Of a stretch of DNA of 64,000 bases, positions 35,478 to 43,492 are shown in pieces (position 1 is the first letter of the stretch; each line of letters begins with the position of its first letter). The stretch spans positions 1,261,522 to 1,325,521 of the forward strand of contig NZ_MDKB01000002.1 in assembly GCF_001715295.1 (NCBI RefSeq). The letters run 5' to 3'. The DNA comes from Streptomyces griseus. GTDB taxonomy: Bacteria; Actinomycetota; Actinomycetes; Streptomycetales; Streptomycetaceae. Below the pieces are notes generated by a model. The model had not been told where the DNA came from. It made no database searches and saw only the letters and a program-made list of their open reading frames with translations. The position numbers and the translations under genes were made by a program.

Positions 35478-36983
35478 ATGGCTACTGAAGACAAGAACCG
35501 CGCCACCGCCGCCGCGATCCTGCCGCTCGTCGGTGGCGCCGCGAACGTCAGCTCGATCGCCCACTGCATGACCCGCCTCCGGCTGGGCCTGCACGACCGC
35601 TCCCTCGTCGACGACGAGGCCCTGAAGGCGGTCCCGGCCGTGATGGGCGTGGTCGAGGACGACACGTACCAGATCGTCCTCGGCCCGGGCACGGTCGCCC
35701 GGGTCACCCCGGAGTTCGAGCAGCTGGTCGAGGAGGGCCGCGCCTCCGGGGGAACCGCCGCCGGCCCCGCGGAGGACCTCGCGGACAAGGGGGCGGCCCT
35801 CAAGGCGCGGCAGAAGGCGAAGAACGCCACCCCGTTCAAACTGTTCCTGCGCAGGATCGCGAACATCTTCGTCCCGCTGATCCCGGCCCTGATCGGTTGC
35901 GGCATCATCGCCGGCCTGAACGGCCTCCTGGTGAACCTGGGCCAGCTGACCTCGGTCACCCCGGCCCTGGCGGCGATGGCCTCCGGCTTCATGGCGCTGA
36001 TCGCGGTCTTCGTCGGCTACAACACGGCGAAGGAGTTCGGCGGCACGCCGATCCTGGGCGGCGCGGTCGCGGCGATCATCGTCTTCCCCGGTGTGGCGAA
36101 CGTCCACGCCTTCGGCCAGACGCTCTCGCCCGGCCAGGGCGGCGTCCTCGGCGCCCTGGGCGCCGCGGTCCTTGCGGTGTACGTCGAGAAGTGGTGCCGC
36201 CGCTGGGTCCCGGAGTCCCTGGACGTCCTGGTCACGCCGACCCTGACGGTGCTGGTCTCCGGCCTGGTCACGATCTTCGGCCTGATGTACGTGGCCGGTG
36301 AGGTCTCCTCCGCCATCGGCACCTTCGCCGACTGGCTGCTCTCGACGGGCGGTGCCGGCGCGGGCTTCGTGCTCGGCGGCTTCTTCCTGCCCCTGGTGAT
36401 GCTGGGCCTGCACCAGGCCCTGATCCCCATCCACACGACCCTGATCGAGCAGCAGGGCTTCACCGTACTGCTCCCGATCCTCGCCATGGCCGGCGCGGGC
36501 CAGGTCGGCGCGGCTGCCGCGGTCTACCTCCGTCTCCCCCGTAACGAGTCGATCCGCAGGACCATCAGGTCCGCCCTGCCCGCAGGGCTGCTGGGCGTCG
36601 GCGAGCCGCTGATCTACGGCGTCTCGCTGCCCCTGGGCCGCCCGTTCGTCACCGCCTGTGTGGGCGGCGCGTTCGGCGGTGGCTTCGTGGGCCTGTTCAA
36701 CCAGCTGGGTGACTCGGTCGGCTCCACAGCCATCGGTCCGTCCGGCTGGGCCCTGTTCCCGCTCCTGGACGGCAACCACGGGCTGGGCTCCACCCTCGCG
36801 ATCTACGCGGGCGGCCTGCTCGTCGGATACGTCGCGGGCTTCGTGACGACGTACTTCTTCGGCTTCAGCAGGTCCCTGCTCGCGGAGTTCGACGTCCCCC
36901 AGGGCACGGCCCACGACACGCCGACGGCCACCGGCCCGGCCGCCGAGGGTGGTTCCCCGGCCGAGGAACCCGCCGGGGTCTGA
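35478..36983 (+). CDS. PTS EIIBC component, probably for N-acetylmuramate (MurP-like)
   Basis: A 501-residue phosphotransferase permease. An EIIB domain (1-90) carries the phospho-Cys in 'SSIAHCMTRLRLGL' (Cys30). An EIIC domain of the glucose superfamily (about 120-475) has about ten membrane helices and the motif 'GEPLIYGVSLPLGRPFVTAC'. There is no EIIA domain, so phosphate must come from an EIIA made elsewhere. The 36-base gap to murQ and the murR gene upstream argue for MurNAc as substrate; from sequence alone it could also be a GlcNAc or beta-glucoside type. The start ATG at 35478 is clear. Confidence 0.88.
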   Translation: MATEDKNRATAAAILPLVGGAANVSSIAHCMTRLRLGLHDRSLVDDEALKAVPAVMGVVEDDTYQIVLGPGTVARVTPEFEQLVEEGRASGGTAAGPAEDLADKGAALKARQKAKNATPFKLFLRRIANIFVPLIPALIGCGIIAGLNGLLVNLGQLTSVTPALAAMASGFMALIAVFVGYNTAKEFGGTPILGGAVAAIIVFPGVANVHAFGQTLSPGQGGVLGALGAAVLAVYVEKWCRRWVPESLDVLVTPTLTVLVSGLVTIFGLMYVAGEVSSAIGTFADWLLSTGGAGAGFVLGGFFLPLVMLGLHQALIPIHTTLIEQQGFTVLLPILAMAGAGQVGAAAAVYLRLPRNESIRRTIRSALPAGLLGVGEPLIYGVSLPLGRPFVTACVGGAFGGGFVGLFNQLGDSVGSTAIGPSGWALFPLLDGNHGLGSTLAIYAGGLLVGYVAGFVTTYFFGFSRSLLAEFDVPQGTAHDTPTATGPAAEGGSPAEEPAGV

Positions 36984-37127
36984 CCGGGAAACCCCTGCGC
37001 GCGAGGTTCCGCGCGGCAGGACTTCCGGACCTCATGAGGGGAGCCGGGAGCGTGCGGAACAATTTTCCGAGCATCCATGTGTAGGAAATTACTTGCCGGG
37101 CATCAGATGTCTCGGAGGTTGATAACC

Positions 37128-37298
37128 ATGGTCCCCTTGCTTCTCGTTCTACTTCTCGCCCTGATCCTTTTCGGTGCCGGTTTCGCCCTCAAGGCGCTGT
37201 GGTGGATCGCCGTCATTGTCCTGGTGGTCTGGCTGATCGGGTTCTTCGTCCGCCCGACCGCGAGCGGCGGCCGCCGCGGCCGGTGGTATCGCTGGTAG
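37128..37298 (+). CDS. Small hydrophobic membrane protein
   Basis: A 56-residue protein, almost all hydrophobic: two transmembrane segments (about 1-20 and 24-42), then a Gly/Arg-rich tail (SGGRRGRWYRW). Such 'hydrophobic proteins' are common in Streptomyces, often under stress sigma factors. Function unknown. The ATG at 37128 has GGAGG 9 bases upstream, which decides the start over the in-frame ATG at 37077. A very strong terminator follows. The A/T content upstream is higher than in the neighbours. Confidence 0.8.
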   Translation: MVPLLLVLLLALILFGAGFALKALWWIAVIVLVVWLIGFFVRPTASGGRRGRWYRW

Positions 37299-37321
37299 AA
37301 CCCACTTTTACCAGCACCGAT

Positions 37322-37358
37322 GGAAGTGGCCCGGACCCCGGTGGTCCGGGCCACTTCC
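37322..37358 (+). terminator. Strong terminator after the hydrophobic-protein gene
   Basis: A perfect 16-bp stem, GGAAGTGGCCCGGACC (37322-37337) and its complement (37343-37358), with a 5-nt loop, 23 bases after the stop codon. Confidence 0.9.
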
Positions 37359-37458
37359 TGTGCCGCGCCCTTTTGGCGAGGCACGAGGTATGACTCCTCG
37401 AACAGAGGGCATGCGAACTGATGAACACCGAATAGCGCCGTCGAGAAAGGAGCCGATA

Positions 37459-37812
37459 ATGAGCGACCACCTGTGGGGTTATCAGCCGACAAGCGGTCAC
37501 ACAGCGGGCGCCGAACTGACCGGTTACACGGTCGAAGCGACGGACGGGAGTATCGGAAAGGTCGACAAGCATTCCGACGATGCGGGCGCCGCCTACCTCG
37601 TCGTCGACACCGGGGTCTGGATCTTCGGTAAGGACGTGCTGCTTCCGGCGGGTACAGTCCGGGCGATCGACACCGAGAATCGGACGATTCACGTCGACCT
37701 GACCAAGGAGCAGATCAAGAACTCCCCGGAGTTCGACAAGCACAAGCACGCGGGTGACCCGGGCTACCACACCCAGGTCAGCAGCTACTACGGCAGCCAC
37801 CGCCCCGTGTGA
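37459..37812 (+). CDS. PRC-barrel domain protein
   Basis: A 117-residue soluble protein. Residues 17-80 form a PRC-barrel-like fold ('GYTVEATDGSIGKVDKHSDD', 'YLVVDTGVWIFGKDVLLPAG'). The acidic/His-rich tail (EFDKHKHAGDPGYH) is typical of actinobacterial stress-type PRC-barrel proteins. The role is unknown; PRC barrels bind RNA or protein partners. The ATG at 37459 has AAAGGAG 6 bases upstream, which decides the start. It has its own terminator, so it is a single-gene unit. Confidence 0.88.
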   Translation: MSDHLWGYQPTSGHTAGAELTGYTVEATDGSIGKVDKHSDDAGAAYLVVDTGVWIFGKDVLLPAGTVRAIDTENRTIHVDLTKEQIKNSPEFDKHKHAGDPGYHTQVSSYYGSHRPV

Positions 37813-37833
37813 GCGTGACGCACCATGATCAGA

Positions 37834-37869
37834 GGCGGGGCCGGCTCCGAACGCGGAGCGGGCCCCGCC
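37834..37869 (+). terminator. Terminator after the PRC-barrel gene
   Basis: GGCGGGGCC (37834-37842) pairs with GGCCCCGCC (37861-37869), and GCTCCG/CGGAGC continues the stem after one G-G mismatch. The loop is 4 nt. Confidence 0.85.
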
Positions 37870-38056
37870 GTCATGTGCGTCAGGACTCCGCAGGCCCTCG
37901 CGCACCAGGACGTCGCCCTCGGTGAGTGGACGGCTCACGGGCCGGCAGCACGCAGGCGGGCCGTGCGGAGGCACCCCGTCCCGGCGCACGCTCCTCGCCC
38001 CGACGGGCCGGCCCCGCGCGAGGAACACACCGGACCCGCCGCCCCGGCCCGGCCCG

Positions 38057-38293
38057 TCACCGCGGCAGCTGCCCTTCACGGTTGATCTCCGTCACCCGCG
38101 CCCGGAGCACGAGCCCCGGCGGCGCCGGCCGGACGGCCTCCGGCGGGCAGTCCCACTCCGCGCCGCCGCCCGGGGGACGCAGCTGTACGTACGGTCCGAC
38201 CCGGCCCATCACGCGGCCCACCCGCCCGTCCCGGGCGTCCATGGCGAACGTGCCGGGCTCCGGCGTACACGGTTCAAGCCCTTCAACTGTCAT
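38057..38293 (-). CDS. Small hypothetical protein
   Basis: A 78-residue protein, probably beta-rich: 'FAMDARDGRVGRVMGRVGPY' then 'VQLRPPGGGAEWDCPPEAVR'. Similar pairs of small genes occur in Streptomyces beside XRE/DUF397-type loci, but I cannot name the family. The ATG at 38293 overlaps the end of the upstream gene by 11 bases, so the two are translationally coupled. Confidence 0.7.
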   Translation of the reverse strand: MTVEGLEPCTPEPGTFAMDARDGRVGRVMGRVGPYVQLRPPGGGAEWDCPPEAVRPAPPGLVLRARVTEINREGQLPR

Positions 38294-38522
38294 GGGCGGC
38301 CTTCGCTTCCAGCTCCGCACTCAGCCGCAGCGCCGTCTCGATCGAGCACCGGCCGAGATCGACCAGCGGCATCGGCTCGTTGCCCGCGCACGAGACCGGG
38401 TCGACTCTCAGCGACGGCAGTTTCACCCCGACCCCCGCGAGCCCGGCCCTGAGCCGCGCCACCGCGTCCTCCGCCGCCCGCACTCTGCCCGCTGCTTCTC
38501 TGCGCCGTTCCGTAGCCGTCAT
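38283..38522 (-). CDS. Small helical hypothetical protein
   Basis: A 79-residue protein. Helical N-terminus with charged heptads (TATERRREAAGRVRAAEDAV), then 'PSLRVDPVSCAGNEPMPLVD' and a C-terminal helix. No family recognised. The ATG at 38522 is chosen because GGGGAA lies 7 bases upstream; ATG at 38525 and GTG at 38543 are in frame. It overlaps the following gene by 11 bases. It is divergent from the sensor kinase gene. Confidence 0.7.
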   Translation of the reverse strand: MTATERRREAAGRVRAAEDAVARLRAGLAGVGVKLPSLRVDPVSCAGNEPMPLVDLGRCSIETALRLSAELEAKAAHDS

Positions 38523-38914
38523 CATGATCTTCCCCATTTCCACGCTGCGTAGCGGCTATGCCTACTCAGCGTGTCCAATTCCCCGCTCCGGGCCTCACCC
38601 ACCCCGCCGTCCGGCCGTACCCGGCCGCCGGGCGCACCGACTGCGGTGAACACCGAGCCGCCGCCCCGCCGCACCCCGCAGGGGAACGAGGCCCGGGCCA
38701 GGGGACGTTGCCGGAGCCGGCGCTCCGCGGCCGAACGCCCGTGGCCATGGCCCCGGGTGTCGCCCGGCGCTCCGAGGGCGGACCCCGCGCTCGGGTACGC
38801 CTGCCGAAACCACCGGTGGGGAGGACAGTTCGGTGCGGGGTGGTGACTTTCGTCGTCGGCCGTCGCGACCAATGGCGACGGCGGGGGCCGGGGGGAGGTC
38901 TCTACCGTGGGCGT

Positions 38915-40717
38915 GTGACTCGTGTGGATTCCATGGCCCCCGCAACACCCACGTCCCAGGCACCGGAGGTGAGGGTGCGACGGGTGCCCTGGCCGGCGGT
39001 ACCGTGGCACGCCCTCTCCGCGCCGGGGATGTGGCCGGCCGGGCGCATCGTGGGTGAAGCGCTCCTGAGCCTGACCTTGGCGCTGCTGGCGGCGGGCGCC
39101 GGCTTCCTGGCCCACGAGGGTGTGGTGCAGTCCGTCGCCGTCGGGCTGGCGGCCGGGGTGCTGTCAGCCTTGCGCCGGGTGTTCCCCGCGTCGGTCCTGC
39201 TGGTGACCGCCCTGTGCTTCGTACCGTTCGGCGGCTTCGTGCCGCTCGTCCTCGTCGTCTCCTGGTCGGCCGGACGGCGGATCGACGGTCTCGGACGGGC
39301 CCTCGGGATCTTCGGGCTCGCCTACGCCCTGACCCTCGGCCTGACCCTCGCGACGGAGCAGCCGGGCTTCTCCCCGTCGCTCCTGCTCCTGAGCGGTCTG
39401 TTCCTCCTGGTCCCGCTGATCGTGCCGGGCCTCGCAGGCCGGTACTGGTCGCAGCGCCGGACCCTGTCCGACACGCTCCAGGAGTACAACGCCCAGCTCC
39501 TGCGCGAGCGGTCCATGATCGCCGGGCAGGCCAGGATGCTGGAACGCCAGCGCATCGCCCAGGACATGCACGACAGCCTCGGCCACCAACTCGCGTTGAT
39601 CGCCGTGCACACGGGCGCACTGGAGGTCGACCGCGAACTGACCGGGCAGCAGCGCGAGGCCGTCGGCGTGCTGCGCGAGGCCTCGGTGGCCGCCATGCAC
39701 GAACTGCGTGACGTGGTGGGCGTGCTGAGGGACGGCGGTGTGGACTCCGGCCCGCAGGGCACGGACGAGGGGGGTGAGGACCCCGGGACACCCTCGCGCG
39801 GGGTGGCCGGCATCGAAAGCCTGGCCGACGCGTCCCGCAGGGCCGGGACGGCCGTGGAACTGCGGCGCTCGGGCGGGGAACGCCCGCTCGCACCGGCCGC
39901 CGACCACGCCGCGTACCGCGTGGTCCAGGAGGGCCTGACCAATGCGCACAAGCACGCCCCCGGCGCGACGATCACCATCGGCCTGCGGTACGAGCCCGAC
40001 TCGCTGGTCGTGGAGATCGCCAACGGCCCGGCGGCGGAGCCCGTGGACCGCGGCGGCGTGGCCAGTGGCGGCCAGGGGCTGACGGGGCTCGAGGAGCGGG
40101 CCCGGCTCGTGGGGGGCATGGTGCACGCGGGCCCCACGGCCGACGGCGGCTTCCGGCTGGCGGGCGTACTGCCGTACACCTCGGCGGAGGGTGGTCTCCG
40201 CGGCTCGTCCTCCCGCGACGCCATGACGACGTTCGTCGCTCCACCCGACGACTTTCGGGCGCAGAACCCGGCCGGCCTTTCCGGCGAGAGTGATCCCGTC
40301 ATCGACCGGAACGGTCTCCCGAAGGAGTTGGCCAGAGCAGTGAGCAGGACCAAGAGGGGAAACGGAATAGCCATCGGCTGCGGAGTGGCTGCGGTGGTGG
40401 CCGTGGTCGTGGTGGTGGCCGTGGTCGTCGGGGGCGTCTTCCTCGTGCGCGAGGCGGACAAGGCCATGATCGAGCCCAAGCAGTACGACGCCGTGAAGGT
40501 GGGCCAGTCCGAGGAGGCCGTACGGAAGCAACTGCCGCGCGGGGACTCGTTCCTGAACACCGAGACCGGTGACGGCACGCCGCCCGAGCCGGACGGGGCG
40601 ACCTGTCTCACCCTGATGTCCTCGGAGCTCGGAAGCAGCTGGGACAAGGACCCGGTGTTCCGGTTCTGCTTCAAGGACGGCACGCTCGTCGAGAAGAAGT
40701 CCTTCGAGACGAGCTGA
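38915..40717 (+). CDS. Two-component sensor histidine kinase with an extra C-terminal membrane and extracytoplasmic domain
   Basis: A 600-residue NarL-type (HisKA_3) kinase. An N-terminal membrane part has four to five hydrophobic segments (about 40-180). The dimerisation motif 'RIAQDMHDSLGHQLALIAVH' carries the phospho-acceptor His219. The HATPase domain ends in GQGLTGLEERARLVGG. Unusually, about 80 linker residues then lead to a new membrane helix (about 483-510) and a polar domain of about 90 residues (YDAVKVGQSEEAVRKQLPRG) that would face outside. An internal GTG at 40340 with GAAGGAG upstream could also make this tail separately. Its response regulator gene follows after 128 bases. GTG start at 38915; ATG at 38933 is possible. 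Confidence 0.88.
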   Translation: MTRVDSMAPATPTSQAPEVRVRRVPWPAVPWHALSAPGMWPAGRIVGEALLSLTLALLAAGAGFLAHEGVVQSVAVGLAAGVLSALRRVFPASVLLVTALCFVPFGGFVPLVLVVSWSAGRRIDGLGRALGIFGLAYALTLGLTLATEQPGFSPSLLLLSGLFLLVPLIVPGLAGRYWSQRRTLSDTLQEYNAQLLRERSMIAGQARMLERQRIAQDMHDSLGHQLALIAVHTGALEVDRELTGQQREAVGVLREASVAAMHELRDVVGVLRDGGVDSGPQGTDEGGEDPGTPSRGVAGIESLADASRRAGTAVELRRSGGERPLAPAADHAAYRVVQEGLTNAHKHAPGATITIGLRYEPDSLVVEIANGPAAEPVDRGGVASGGQGLTGLEERARLVGGMVHAGPTADGGFRLAGVLPYTSAEGGLRGSSSRDAMTTFVAPPDDFRAQNPAGLSGESDPVIDRNGLPKELARAVSRTKRGNGIAIGCGVAAVVAVVVVVAVVVGGVFLVREADKAMIEPKQYDAVKVGQSEEAVRKQLPRGDSFLNTETGDGTPPEPDGATCLTLMSSELGSSWDKDPVFRFCFKDGTLVEKKSFETS

Positions 40718-40845
40718 GGGCGCACCCGCCGTCCGCCCGTGCGCCGGGGGCTGCCGCCCACCCCCCGGCCGGGGATCGGGGATGATGGGCCGGACCGCCC
40801 GGGGGCAGGACGGCCCAGGACTGCCGAGGACCGCTCAGGAGAGTC

Positions 40846-41499
40846 ATGATCAGGGTTCTTGTGACGGACGACGAGCCGCTCATCCGGGCAGGGATCAGGA
40901 TGATCCTCTCCTCGGCCGACGACATCGACGTCGTCGCGGAGGCGTCGAACGGCCGCGAGGCCGTCGACCTCGCCCGGGCCCAGCGGGTCGACGTCGCGCT
41001 GCTGGACATCCAGATGCCGGTCATGGACGGGCTGACGGCCCTGGCGGAGCTGCGCAGGTCCGCGCCCCAGGTGCGGGTGCTGATACTGACGACGTTCGGG
41101 GAGCGGAACAACGTGCTGCGCGCCCTGACCGAGGGCAGCGCGGGCTTCCTCCTCAAGGACTCGGCGCCCGGGGAGCTGATGCGCGCCGTACGGGCGGCGG
41201 CGGCCGGGGAGGCGTACCTGTCGCCGGGGGCCACCCGGCACGTCGTGGACTCGCTGGCCACCGGCGGGACCGCGCAACGGGCGGAGCACGCCCGCCGCCG
41301 GCTGGAGAAGCTGACGAGCCGCGAGCGGGACGTCCTGGCCCTGCTGGGCGAGGGCCTGTCCAACGCGGACGCCGGTCAGCGGATCCACATGAGCGAGGCC
41401 ACGGTGAAGACGTACGTGAGCCGCATACTCGCCAAGCTGGAATGCGAGAACAGGGTGCAGGCCGCCCTGCTGGCGCGGGACGCCGGCCTCGGTGTGTGA
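40846..41499 (+). CDS. NarL/LuxR-family response regulator
   Basis: A 217-residue response regulator. The receiver domain (1-120) has the acidic pocket DDE at 8-10, phospho-acceptor Asp54 in LLDIQMPVMDG, and Lys in FLLKDSAPGEL. A LuxR-type helix-turn-helix follows (about 148-210: LTSRERDVLALLGEGLSNAD, MSEATVKTYVSRILAKL). It is the partner of the upstream kinase. One odd point: the usual 'NxEIA' of the HTH is 'NADAGQRIH', so a conserved Ile-Ala is replaced. The ATG at 40846 follows AGGAGAG by 3-4 bases. Confidence 0.94.
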   Translation: MIRVLVTDDEPLIRAGIRMILSSADDIDVVAEASNGREAVDLARAQRVDVALLDIQMPVMDGLTALAELRRSAPQVRVLILTTFGERNNVLRALTEGSAGFLLKDSAPGELMRAVRAAAAGEAYLSPGATRHVVDSLATGGTAQRAEHARRRLEKLTSRERDVLALLGEGLSNADAGQRIHMSEATVKTYVSRILAKLECENRVQAALLARDAGLGV

Positions 41500-41510
41500 G
41501 TGCGGGGCGC

Positions 41511-42461
41511 TCAGACCACCTGGATGACGTGCTTGCCCCGTACGCCGCCCGCCTCCAGGGCACGGTGGGCGGTGGCGATCTCCGCGAGCGGGTGGACGGT
41601 GTCCACCACGGGGCGGATCGCACCGCGTTCCACGTATCCGGCCAGTTCGGCGAGCAGGTCGTGCTGCGGGTTGCCGCTGAAGAACCGCACGCGTCCACGG
41701 CCATGGACCGTCGAGGCGAGCAGGTAACCGAGGCTCATGGCGATGTGGTCGAGGTCGACGGCGATCGAGACCATGCGGCCGCCGGGCGCCAGGAGCCGCC
41801 GGAAGGACCGGAGTTCGGTCCCGACGGTGTCCAGGATGACGTCGAAGCGGCCCAGGTCGGACGGCCCGGTGGTCGCGTAGCTGTGGGCCTCGTCGGCGCC
41901 CAGCTCCCGGACGAGGTCGAGGCTCCGGGTGCCCGCGAGGGCCGTGACATGAGCGCCGAGGGCTTTGCCGAGCTGGACGGCGATGCTGCCGACGCCCCCG
42001 CTGCCCCCGCGTACGAGCAGCCGTTGTCCCGCGTCGAGGCGCGCCTTGCGGAAGGCCGTGAGGGCGGTGGTGCCCACGGGAAGGGACGCGGCTTCGACGA
42101 GACCGAGGTTCTCGGGGGCGTACGAGAGGTTCCGGGGTCGGACCGCCACGAATTCGGCCGCGCTGCCGAAGGTACGGGGCAGAACGCCCCACACCCGGGC
42201 GCCGGTCCGCAGGCCGGTGATCGTGGGGTCCACCTCGGCGACTTCACCGGCGAAGTCGATCCCGGTGCGCTTCGGGAAGGTACGGCCGGTCACCAGGCGG
42301 GCGCGTCCGGCGCGCGTGTACAGCTCACCGGCGTTGACGCTCGTCGCGTGGACGCGGACCAGGACCTGTCCCCGCTGGAGTTTCGGTACCGGGACCGTGC
42401 CGACGTAGAGCACGTCGGGAGGGCCGTAGCTGTCGTGGAGAGCGGCGCGCATGGTGTTCAT
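41511..42461 (-). CDS. Zinc-independent medium-chain dehydrogenase (quinone oxidoreductase-like)
   Basis: A protein of about 316 residues of the MDR superfamily. N-terminal GroES-like domain ('VLVRVHATSVNAGELYTRAG'), then a Rossmann domain with the NADPH loop GGSGGVGSIAVQLGKALGA. It lacks the catalytic zinc ligands of alcohol dehydrogenases, so a quinone or enone reductase role is likely. ATG at 42461 is used; ATG at 42452 has better spacing to the GGAGG and GTG at 42470 is in frame. It is divergent from a TetR gene with a palindromic operator between them, the usual sign of direct control. Confidence 0.88.
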   Translation of the reverse strand: MNTMRAALHDSYGPPDVLYVGTVPVPKLQRGQVLVRVHATSVNAGELYTRAGRARLVTGRTFPKRTGIDFAGEVAEVDPTITGLRTGARVWGVLPRTFGSAAEFVAVRPRNLSYAPENLGLVEAASLPVGTTALTAFRKARLDAGQRLLVRGGSGGVGSIAVQLGKALGAHVTALAGTRSLDLVRELGADEAHSYATTGPSDLGRFDVILDTVGTELRSFRRLLAPGGRMVSIAVDLDHIAMSLGYLLASTVHGRGRVRFFSGNPQHDLLAELAGYVERGAIRPVVDTVHPLAEIATAHRALEAGGVRGKHVIQVV

Positions 42462-42481
42462 GTCCTCCACGGTAAGCGGGT

Positions 42482-42503
42482 AAACGGACGCCCCTCTCCG
42501 TTT
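42482..42503. promoter_or_regulatory. Candidate TetR operator
   Basis: AAACGGA (42482-42488) and TCCGTTT (42497-42503) are a perfect 7-bp inverted repeat with an 8-base gap, in the 59-base divergent promoter between the dehydrogenase and the TetR gene. Confidence 0.75.
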
Positions 42504-42520
42504 GAGCTAAAGTGAGAAAC

Positions 42521-43162
42521 ATGCCTGCTCAGACGTCTCACAAGCCGCCACAACGCGGTCTGCGGGCCGACGCGCGGGAGAATCGGGACCGGATTCTCAG
42601 GGCGGCGCGCGAGGCGTTCGCGACGCAGGGCATCGACGTCCCGGTGGCGGCGATCGCCCGGCGGGCCGGGGTCGGGGTCGCGACGCTGTACCGGCGGTTC
42701 CCCACCCGTGACGCACTGGTGACGGAGGCCTTCGCGGAGCAGCTCGGCCACTGCGTGTCCGTGCTGGACGAGGGGCTGGCGGACCCGGACCCCTGGCGCG
42801 GGTTCTGCACCGTGGTCGAGAGGGTCTGCCTGATGCAGGCGGCGGACCGGGGCTTCACCCAGGCGTTCCTGACGGAGTTCCCCGACCAGGCCGACTTCGC
42901 GCGCGAGCGCTCCCGCGCCGAGGAAGGCCTGGCGCTCCTGATCCGGCGGGCCAAGGAAGCGGGCGCGCTGCGCCAGGACTTCGAGCCGGGCGACGTCACC
43001 CTGCTGCTGCTCGCCAACTGCGGGGTCACGAGCGGGGCCGGCGAGGAGGCGGCCACCGCGTCCCGGCGCCTCGCGGCCTATCTGCTGCACGCCTTCCGGG
43101 CCGACGCGGCGGCCCCCTTGCCGCGTCCCGCGCGGCTCGGACTGGAGCGCATCCACGCGTAG
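42521..43162 (+). CDS. TetR-family transcriptional regulator
   Basis: A 213-residue regulator. The N-terminal TetR helix-turn-helix is clear: 'ENRDRILRAAREAFATQGID' then 'VAAIARRAGVGVATLYRRFP'. The C-terminal ligand domain (60-213) is all-alpha, in the style of SbtR/TetR_C-type proteins. Ligand unknown. ATG at 42521 is the start; a GTG at 42512 is in frame. Divergent from the dehydrogenase, which it most likely represses through the AAACGGA/TCCGTTT site along with itself. A terminator follows at 43205. Confidence 0.92.
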   Translation: MPAQTSHKPPQRGLRADARENRDRILRAAREAFATQGIDVPVAAIARRAGVGVATLYRRFPTRDALVTEAFAEQLGHCVSVLDEGLADPDPWRGFCTVVERVCLMQAADRGFTQAFLTEFPDQADFARERSRAEEGLALLIRRAKEAGALRQDFEPGDVTLLLLANCGVTSGAGEEAATASRRLAAYLLHAFRADAAAPLPRPARLGLERIHA

Positions 43163-43204
43163 CCCCTCCCGGCGACGGCACCCAGGCCGCTCCGGGCGGG
43201 AGCA

Positions 43205-43240
43205 CCGGCTCCCCGCACCCCTGCGGACACGGGGAGCCGG
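43205..43240 (+). terminator. Terminator after the TetR gene
   Basis: CCGGCTCCCCG (43205-43215) pairs perfectly with CGGGGAGCCGG (43230-43240) around a 14-nt loop. Confidence 0.75.
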
Positions 43241-43383
43241 CCACGGAGGAAACCGCAGCCGGGAGCCGGTCCCGGGCCCGGGGCTCAAGTCCTGGAGTCC
43301 GAGCGCTCTTTCAGAGGAATGGGTGGAGGGCCTTTGCCCACCCACCCACCCTCACCGACGGGCTGACGCCCCGTGACCGATTT

Positions 43384-43398
43384 GCCACGCAGCGTGGC
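43384..43398. promoter_or_regulatory. Palindrome GCCACGC-A-GCGTGGC before the winged-helix gene
   Basis: A perfect 7+7 inverted repeat with a 1-base centre, about 95 bases before the start of the winged-helix gene. It lies in the 330-base interval 43163-43492, which otherwise shows only the TetR terminator. It could be an operator; the hairpin loop would be too tight for a stable RNA stem tip. Confidence 0.45.
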
Positions 43399-43492
43399 TG
43401 CGCTCTAGCGTGCGCCATGGCATAGAACGACCCCCGCCGGTGCGCCAACACCGGACAGGGGTCTGACCACCAAGATCGAAAGCGGCGAACTG

